Source of the DNA: Saprospiraceae bacterium | Lineage (GTDB): Bacteria > Bacteroidota > Bacteroidia > Chitinophagales > Saprospiraceae | Reading direction: 5' to 3' | DNA length: 32,272 nt | Assembly: GCA_027011385.1 (NCBI GenBank) | Contig: JALVAD010000183.1 | Coordinates: 1-32,272, forward strand | In this document: piece after piece, positions 27,496-32,272 of the stretch | How the letters are laid out: each line of letters begins with the position of its first letter | How positions within the stretch are numbered: the first letter of the stretch is position 1 | The notes under the pieces: generated by a model | Database searches by the model: none | The model's input: only the letters and a program-made list of their open reading frames with translations | What the model was told of the DNA's origin: nothing | Program-made: the position numbers and the translations under genes

Positions 27496-29163
27496 TTATT
27501 GTTTTTTAAACTCACCAAACTTTCCCGGAAGATTATCGAGATACTTTTTTAATTCATTTTGCAAGTCTTTAACTTTATTCTTGTATTTTGGATTATTGAA
27601 TAGATTATTCTGTTCTTTCGGGTCTGTTCTCAAATCGTATAATTGATCAGTATCGTAATAATGTTTATATCTTTTAGTCGAAGGAAATTCGGCATCGCCT
27701 CCACCCGGTATCAACATAAGATGTGAAAAAGGTAATGAAGGATCGGTAAAATGATATTCCAATTTATTTTTTATTCTAAAGTTATTCCATTTATCCAATA
27801 TTTCCTTACGTTTTTTTAAGTCCCATTTCATTGCATATTCAGGGTATCTAAGAGCGATATATTTGAAACTGTCCTTTAAAATACCACGTGAGAATCCCAT
27901 TTCGAAGTATAGCGATTCTCTGATTTTATCTTTTTTTGCATCTAATATTGGTAAAAAGCTCTTGCCGTCAAATGCTTCGATCTTTTGAGGTTCGCCTCCT
28001 GCCATATCTATGATTGTGGGGGCAAAATCAATGTTTGATACCAATGCTTTATTGACATGTCCTGTCTTGAATCCTCCTTTTTTCCAAATCAAGGAGGGGG
28101 AACTGACCCCACCTTCATATACAGAGCCTTTGGCATGTTGTCCGTGGTCATTGAAGAAAAATATAATGGTATTATCCAGTTTTCCTTGCTCTTCAAGCTT
28201 GTCCATCAATGCACCAAGAGCATCATCAATCCACAGAGTATTGCCCAATGCATCGGGAACTTTTTCTCCTTCTTTTACCAATCCTGATTCGATCAATCTT
28301 TTTGGTATTGTTTCTTTTGGAGGTAAGCAAGTAGGGGCTTTATCCAATATCCCTTCAGCAGTGACTCTTCTGTCTCCAAACCATGATTGTTCTGCATTAG
28401 ATGGTCCGTGTGGTACTGTGGTTGCATAATAAAGGAATATAGGTTTATCCGGTGTTTTGTTGAGGAAATCCAATGCATTATCAGTAATCCAATCCAGATT
28501 TTGAACTCTCAATTTTTCAGGACCGAGATAGCTTGGATTATCTTGATAAAGACCACCGGAATAATTGAAACCGCATTTTTTAAGTTGTGCGCTTATAATT
28601 TTAGCATTATTCTTCAATACTTTGACTGCTTCAGGAGTGGTTGGATCTGTATCCAATGGAAGTTTTTTCCATCCTGGGGCTTCAACTGCGTGATTTTTTC
28701 CATAAAATCCTGTTGTATATCCCAGGTCTTTCATATAAGTTCCGATAGTTGGTTGTCCCGGTACAATATAGGAATTCCATTGTACAGCAGTTTGTCCATC
28801 CATTTTATTTGTAAAATCGGTCATATACTTACTCTTGGCTCTACTTGCATATTGACCTGTAAGGCAGCCATATCTACTGGGAGTACATACAGCGGAACTA
28901 ACATATTGATTTAGCATCAATACTCCTTCATTTGCCAATTTATCCAGATGAGGCGATAGGTTTTTACCTTTTCCTTCTTTCAGGCAATTGAACATATATC
29001 TTTCCATATCATCAGCTATGAAAAATACGATATTCGGTTTATCAGCCTTAACTTCCTTTTTTGAAATATCTGCTTTGTCTTGTTCTTTGTCTTTACAAGA
29101 TGTGAAAATAATTGTACCTGCAATTGTGATAATTGATACAAAAAATACTATTGTTTTTTTCAT
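27496..29163 (-). CDS. Sulfatase (S1 family), lipoprotein, first gene of the PUL
   Basis: The start is set at the ATG at 29163 (MKKTIVFF), giving 555 residues. An in-frame ATG at 29190 would put nine extra residues in front of a normal lipoprotein signal (lipobox FTSC, Cys23). The core has NIVFFIADDM, CTPSRYGCLTG with Cys93 as the formylglycine site, FFNDHGQHAKGSVYEGG and SNIDFAPTIIDMAGG. The usual GKWHLG is replaced by GKNHAV, and the loop after the metal-binding DD is altered (DDMERYMFNC), so it belongs to a less common S1 subfamily. It removes a glycan sulfate ester in the envelope. It heads the operon, 20 bases before the cellobiose phosphorylase gene, and has the 39-bp shared element 46-84 bases upstream of its start. 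Confidence 0.92.
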   Translation of the reverse strand: MKKTIVFFVSIITIAGTIIFTSCKDKEQDKADISKKEVKADKPNIVFFIADDMERYMFNCLKEGKGKNLSPHLDKLANEGVLMLNQYVSSAVCTPSRYGCLTGQYASRAKSKYMTDFTNKMDGQTAVQWNSYIVPGQPTIGTYMKDLGYTTGFYGKNHAVEAPGWKKLPLDTDPTTPEAVKVLKNNAKIISAQLKKCGFNYSGGLYQDNPSYLGPEKLRVQNLDWITDNALDFLNKTPDKPIFLYYATTVPHGPSNAEQSWFGDRRVTAEGILDKAPTCLPPKETIPKRLIESGLVKEGEKVPDALGNTLWIDDALGALMDKLEEQGKLDNTIIFFFNDHGQHAKGSVYEGGVSSPSLIWKKGGFKTGHVNKALVSNIDFAPTIIDMAGGEPQKIEAFDGKSFLPILDAKKDKIRESLYFEMGFSRGILKDSFKYIALRYPEYAMKWDLKKRKEILDKWNNFRIKNKLEYHFTDPSLPFSHLMLIPGGGDAEFPSTKRYKHYYDTDQLYDLRTDPKEQNNLFNNPKYKNKVKDLQNELKKYLDNLPGKFGEFKKQ

Positions 29164-29208
29164 AATATAAACTTTTGCCCAAAGTAACACAATGAAAATG
29201 ATAAATAC

Positions 29209-29247
29209 GGCATAATAATAATCTCAAAAGGTTTAAAAACTGTCAAA
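29209..29247 (-). promoter_or_regulatory. 39-bp element shared with the susC upstream region
   Basis: It aligns without gaps to 14178-14216 with about 32 of 39 identities. GGCATAATAATAATC, AAAAGGTTT and GTCAAA are all conserved at the same spacing. It lies 46 bases upstream of the sulfatase start. Two copies placed at the heads of two PUL transcription units suggest one regulator or promoter type for both. Confidence 0.55.
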
Positions 29248-29481
29248 TGCTAATATTTCACTCCCCAATCCCTTTTATAATAAACAAACAACCTTTAAAC
29301 AAATCTTTTTTGCCTCCAAAAATTACTTAGAGAGTTTCCAAAAATAAGCGTTTTCCAAAGTGACGAGGTATAGAAAGAAATTAGGCGAATTTCATTTTTA
29401 GGTATTTTTTATCGATTATTGGGGAAATAGAAGGAATTTTTTAGAAAAAAGCAATATTTTTTGAATTTATTGTCAATTGTA

Positions 29482-29508
29482 GGCAAGGGTTTGATTTTTT
29501 TTGGATAT
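29482..29508 (+). promoter_or_regulatory. Candidate ECF-type promoter for the lipoprotein-sigma operon
   Basis: GGCAAGG (29482-29488) is followed 12 bases later by TTGGATAT (29501-29508), 50 bases before the lipoprotein ATG. The same pair with the same spacing recurs at 32220-32246. A TCAATT-containing, T-rich lead also precedes both. The layout of a -35-like and a -10-like box at fixed spacing is what an ECF sigma factor recognises. Autoregulation by the adjacent sigma factor is inferred. Confidence 0.5.
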
Positions 29509-29557
29509 ATCTATTGAAAATGTTTTTTATTTTTTAATTTTATAAAAAGGAAATGGG

Positions 29558-30133
29558 ATGAGAAAGTATTTTAGTTTTAGTATTTTGATTTTATTAATCG
29601 CAATGTCAGTGATATCTTGTGATAAACAAGATGTAGTGAATATTACAGACGAAGTACCTGAAATCAAGCCCAAAAAGGATACAATATATCAAGACGCCTT
29701 ATTGATGAGTTCCGGTAAAATAATATTTGACAGTGCATTTATTCAAACTGTTTATACTGAGGGTAGTACGATTGACAATTATTCACTTACTGTAAATTCA
29801 AGTTTGATCAATTCTGGAGGTTATTTGTTTTTAGCAGCTTTCAGTCCCACCGGTACAACTGTGTTAAAAGAAGGAGTTTATAACGGATTGGCTTCTGTCA
29901 CGCTTTCTAAGAATGGTATAGATTTATTGGAGGAGTGGATACAGAATGGTGGAGATACTGATAAAATGCCCAATTTGGATTCTGAATTTATTTCGTACAA
30001 TGCTGATAGCCTCAAAATGGTGGTTTATCAGTTGAATTCAGATTTAGCAAAAGTCAAGTTGCAAGGATATTTATTGTTGGATAGTGGTGAAAAAGAGATA
30101 GTACAAGCTGATTTTGATGTGTATTTAAGGTAA
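29558..30133 (+). CDS. Lipoprotein of unknown function
   Basis: I do not recognise a family. The 191-residue protein has a clear lipoprotein signal (lipobox VISC, Cys21). A short charged spacer (IKPKKDT) and an alternating, probably all-beta domain follow (FDSAFIQTVYTEGSTIDNYSLTVN, KVKLQGYLLLDSGEKEIVQADFDVYLR). AGGA about 10 bases upstream supports the start. The sigma-factor gene begins 13 bases after its stop, so the two are co-transcribed. The protein could be an envelope sensor or a target of the sigma system. Confidence 0.8.
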   Translation: MRKYFSFSILILLIAMSVISCDKQDVVNITDEVPEIKPKKDTIYQDALLMSSGKIIFDSAFIQTVYTEGSTIDNYSLTVNSSLINSGGYLFLAAFSPTGTTVLKEGVYNGLASVTLSKNGIDLLEEWIQNGGDTDKMPNLDSEFISYNADSLKMVVYQLNSDLAKVKLQGYLLLDSGEKEIVQADFDVYLR

Positions 30134-30146
30134 TTGTATTTTTTTA

Positions 30147-30725
30147 ATGGAGCAATTGAAAATAAATAGTAAAACGCTTTCTGAAGTTATCAGTAAATGC
30201 AAAAAAGCTGATACTTTAGCGCAAGAAGTCTTATTTAGATTTTTTGCTCCCAAGATATTGACCACTTGTCGCAGATATGAATTGCCTGATTTTGGTGCAG
30301 AGGATATCCTGCACGAAACTTTTATTATTGTTTTTAAGAAAATCAAACAATTTGATGAGTCCAAAGGCACTATTGAAGTATGGATAAGGAGAATTGCTAT
30401 AAACGTAGCATTAAAATTTATGCGAGACAAAAAGATTCAGATAACTGAAAGTGAAGATTATCTGCTAAATTTTACTGAGGTAGAAGATATTTCAGATATC
30501 ACTCAGCTCTCTGTAAGAGCTATTTTGGATATTATTAAAATATTGCCTTTGGGGTATAGAACTGTTTTTAATATGTATCTGATTGAGGGATATACACATG
30601 AGGAAATAGCTAATTATCTCGGTATTAGTACAAGTACATCTATGTCGCAATTATCAAAAGCAAAGAAAATGGTAAAGAATATCTTACAGTCTAAAAATGG
30701 TAAAATCCGAAGTATTAAAATGTAA
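30147..30725 (+). CDS. ECF (sigma-70 family) RNA polymerase sigma factor
   Basis: The 192-residue protein has the two domains of an ECF sigma factor. Region 2 is at about 25-95 (AEDILHETFIIVFKKIKQFD, then WIRRIAINVALKFMRDKK), for core binding and -10 recognition. Region 4 is at about 130-180 (LPLGYRTVFNMYLIEGYTHEEIANYLG, then STSMSQLSKAKK), for -35 recognition. The STSMSQLSKAKK ending is typical of Bacteroidota ECFs. It lies between the lipoprotein and the membrane protein genes, and the latter probably controls it. The candidate promoter at 29482 suggests it may drive its own operon. No link to the PUL is shown by sequence, since the PUL SusC has no STN signalling domain. Confidence 0.93.
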   Translation: MEQLKINSKTLSEVISKCKKADTLAQEVLFRFFAPKILTTCRRYELPDFGAEDILHETFIIVFKKIKQFDESKGTIEVWIRRIAINVALKFMRDKKIQITESEDYLLNFTEVEDISDITQLSVRAILDIIKILPLGYRTVFNMYLIEGYTHEEIANYLGISTSTSMSQLSKAKKMVKNILQSKNGKIRSIKM

Positions 30726-30729
30726 AAGT

Positions 30730-32139
30730 ATGACAGATAAAGAATTACAAAATATATTAAATGAAAAAATAAATTCCTACGAGTCCGGACTGGACTTGGA
30801 TAAGCATTGGGAGAGTTTATCCTCGGAATTAAAGCGAAATAAAAAGGAGCATAAGTTATTTTATTTAATAGCACTATTGGCTTTTCTTCTTGCAGGTATG
30901 AGCGTGTACGTTTTTAGTGACATTCATAGCTCTTCTGACACAAAATCAAAAAATGATGATTTTGTTAATGTGAATAAAAGCAGGGTAAGCAATAATGATA
31001 GTCAAAGCAAAGATTGGGATAAAAAAGGCAGTAATAATGATAATATTGCTTACCAAAATAATGCAATTAATCCAAATTCTAAAGATACTAAGCCTGATGG
31101 CATTAAGCAAATTGATATCAAGAGAGATGAAATCGCTTTTGTGGGTAATAGATGTACAAGCGCTACAGTTGAAAGTAGAATAAATGACAGCACGAATAGT
31201 ATTAATCAAGTCGATAGCGATAGTCAAAGTGATAACTCCGAAATTAAATATGTGATTAATGATAATAAAGACTTGGTTTATGATAATAGCAAATCTGTAA
31301 AAGCCGGAAATGGAAATATTATGAATATCGAATTGCTCAATAAATTGCATTTTGAATTATCAAAGAATTCACTACATTATGAAATTACCTCTCCTGATTT
31401 TATCCATTTTAATAAATTGAGGAACATGAGCAATCTGTCTATTGTTTTTGGTACAGCAGTGATGATCTCCCCATTGATTCATAAGGCAAAAACTTCTGAA
31501 GCAATATCCTTAAAGAATTTCAGGTCTGTCAATGAAAAACCCTTGGAAACATACCAAATGCAACTGGGGATGAAATTAGCTTTGAGAAAGTATTACCTGT
31601 CAGCCGGCATTTTATATAGTCAAGGATTTAGCAGATTGGACTATACTCAAGAGCTCAAAAAAGAATATTTAGTCAAAAATGCATTACTCGAAGAAAGATA
31701 TTATACCTTGACAAATACAAATGAAAAATTATACGGTGACACCTCTGTTACAGGAAAACAAATAGTTGAAGGCATCTATTTTACAAAATACAAATCAGTC
31801 GATTTATATATCGGCATTGGAAAAAAACTTTGGAGTAATGGATTATATTATTTTAACATAGATGCTGGAATTCTGGCAAATATCAGCAATACAGTCAAAG
31901 GGAAAACTATAGATCAATATGATTTTAATATAACAGATGCGAGTAGTATTTATAAATCTAATGTAGGTCTTGGATTTATATCTAATCTTTCTATAGGCTA
32001 TCATTTAGACGATAGGATTGATATTAGCTTAGGAGCCAGAGGAGTCTATTATTTTAACAATATCAATGTTTCCGGCTATAGATTAAAAACCCATTTGTTC
32101 AGATATGGTTTGGGAGGAAATATAGTGTATAGATTTTGA
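30730..32139 (+). CDS. Anti-sigma-like membrane protein with beta-barrel-like C-terminal domain
   Basis: The ATG at 30730 (MTDKELQ, 4 bases after the sigma stop) is preferred. An in-frame ATG at 30697 would lie inside the sigma gene. The product is 469 residues. Residues 1-42 are cytoplasmic and carry LDLDKHWESLSSEL, the Trp-containing helix seen in proteins encoded after Bacteroidota ECF genes. Residues about 43-62 are one transmembrane helix. Residues about 64-195 are a low-complexity linker rich in Asn, Asp, Ser and Lys. Residues about 195-469 alternate polar and hydrophobic residues like an outer-membrane barrel and end in Tyr-Arg-Phe. The gene order supports an anti-sigma role. The combination of an inner-membrane helix with a barrel-like domain suggests a protein spanning the envelope. 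The family is not named with confidence. Confidence 0.75.
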   Translation: MTDKELQNILNEKINSYESGLDLDKHWESLSSELKRNKKEHKLFYLIALLAFLLAGMSVYVFSDIHSSSDTKSKNDDFVNVNKSRVSNNDSQSKDWDKKGSNNDNIAYQNNAINPNSKDTKPDGIKQIDIKRDEIAFVGNRCTSATVESRINDSTNSINQVDSDSQSDNSEIKYVINDNKDLVYDNSKSVKAGNGNIMNIELLNKLHFELSKNSLHYEITSPDFIHFNKLRNMSNLSIVFGTAVMISPLIHKAKTSEAISLKNFRSVNEKPLETYQMQLGMKLALRKYYLSAGILYSQGFSRLDYTQELKKEYLVKNALLEERYYTLTNTNEKLYGDTSVTGKQIVEGIYFTKYKSVDLYIGIGKKLWSNGLYYFNIDAGILANISNTVKGKTIDQYDFNITDASSIYKSNVGLGFISNLSIGYHLDDRIDISLGARGVYYFNNINVSGYRLKTHLFRYGLGGNIVYRF

Positions 32140-32166
32140 GGTGAATAGAACTACTTATTTAAAAAG

Positions 32167-32200
32167 AATGCTACTTCGAAAAAAAGTGGCATTTTTTTTT
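32167..32200 (+). terminator. Intrinsic terminator of the sigma-factor operon
   Basis: AATGCTACTT (32167-32176) pairs with AAGTGGCATT (32184-32193) through a 7-base loop, with one G-U pair, and a run of T residues reaches 32200. It starts 28 bases after the stop of the membrane-protein gene. Confidence 0.9.
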
Positions 32201-32219
32201 GAAAATTTTTCAATTTACA

Positions 32220-32246
32220 GGCAAGGTTTTTCTTTAAATTGGATAT
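32220..32246 (+). promoter_or_regulatory. Second copy of the GGCAAGG...TTGGATAT promoter-like block
   Basis: GGCAAGG (32220-32226) and TTGGATAT (32239-32246) are separated by 12 bases, exactly as at 29482-29508. The block follows the terminator directly and points toward a gene beyond the right edge of the window, which would be a candidate member of the same regulon. Confidence 0.5.
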
Positions 32247-32272
32247 TACAAATATACAGATCAATATTGATA

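Larger units (their letters stand above)
29164..29557. promoter_or_regulatory. Divergent intergenic region between PUL and sigma-factor operon
   Basis: These 394 bases, with no gene seen, separate the minus-strand PUL from the plus-strand operon. The left side holds the 39-bp shared element (29209-29247). The right side holds the GGCAAGG...TTGGATAT block (29482-29508) and a purine-rich AGGA about 10 bases before the lipoprotein start. The middle (about 29260-29460) is AT-rich, with two TTTCCAAA copies near 29335 and 29353 and nothing else recognisable. Confidence 0.6.

Noticed and set aside
28387-28914. Plus-strand open frame of 175 codons inside the first PUL sulfatase
   Set aside because: It is the longest antisense frame, but its translation is Cys/Ile-rich without domain features and the minus-strand sulfatase motifs are complete.
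1-29163. Naming the substrate as ulvan, carrageenan, fucoidan or a glycosaminoglycan
   Set aside because: S1_7-like sulfatases occur in all of these pathways. The window has no recognisable rhamnosidase, unsaturated glucuronyl hydrolase, fucosidase, galactosidase or known lyase that would settle the choice.
29164-29190. Longer start of the first PUL sulfatase at 29190
   Set aside because: It would place nine residues before a normal Lys-Lys lipoprotein signal peptide. The ATG at 29163 gives the standard layout.
30147-30725. ECF sigma factor as the regulator of the PUL SusC through an STN signalling domain
   Set aside because: The SusC begins directly with a carboxypeptidase-regulatory-like domain and has no STN domain. 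The sigma-linked protein is not FecR-like, and the sigma promoter-like block is not seen upstream of PUL genes.
30697-30729. Upstream start for the anti-sigma-like gene inside the sigma gene
   Set aside because: It would overlap the sigma coding end by 29 bases. The ATG at 30730, 4 bases after the sigma stop, is the natural coupled start.

Overview
The window comes from an AT-rich member of the Bacteroidota, probably marine. The evidence is a SusC/SusD pair, many lipoproteins whose signal peptide ends in a Ser-Cys lipobox, a type IX secretion (T9SS) C-terminal sorting domain, and a Bacteroidota-type ECF sigma factor. From base 1 to about 29.16 kb, every gene is on the minus strand and belongs to one large polysaccharide utilization locus (PUL). 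The left end is cut inside a gene, so the PUL continues beyond the window.

The PUL in transcription order (right to left) has two blocks. The first, 29163 to 14272, holds a lipoprotein sulfatase, a cellobiose-phosphorylase-type GH94, a GPH-family sugar:cation symporter, a second and divergent GH94, a GH51-like glycosidase, a secreted LacX-like mutarotase, an S1_7-like sulfatase and a T9SS-exported beta-helix protein. The second, 14032 to 1, holds SusC, SusD, another sulfatase, a 1066-residue fusion of two sulfatases, a second beta-helix protein, an SGNH/SASA acetylesterase-like lipoprotein and a sulfatase cut by the window edge. There are six sulfatase catalytic domains in five genes, and all six carry the Cys-type C-x-P-S-R site.

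Inferred working model: the beta-helix proteins cleave a sulfated and probably acylated polysaccharide outside the cell. SusC/D imports the fragments, and lipoprotein and periplasmic sulfatases, the esterase and the GH51-like enzyme trim them. The GPH symporter takes disaccharides across the inner membrane, and two cytoplasmic GH94 phosphorylases split them into a sugar 1-phosphate and a free sugar. Combining this many sulfatases with phosphorolysis instead of final hydrolysis is the most unusual feature here. The substrate cannot be named from the sequence.

From 29558 to the right end, the plus strand has a small separate operon: a lipoprotein of unknown function, an ECF sigma factor, and a protein with an anti-sigma-like N terminus, one inner-membrane helix and a beta-rich C-terminal domain. 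It ends in a strong intrinsic terminator. A GGCAAGG...TTGGATAT block precedes this operon and recurs with identical spacing just after the terminator, which suggests a promoter class. Separately, a 39-bp element is shared upstream of susC and of the first PUL sulfatase. A 14-bp repeat (TGTTTCAAGTTCAA) occurs in tandem at about 23.46 kb and in degenerate form at about 2.01 kb. No tRNA, rRNA, CRISPR array or transposase was seen.
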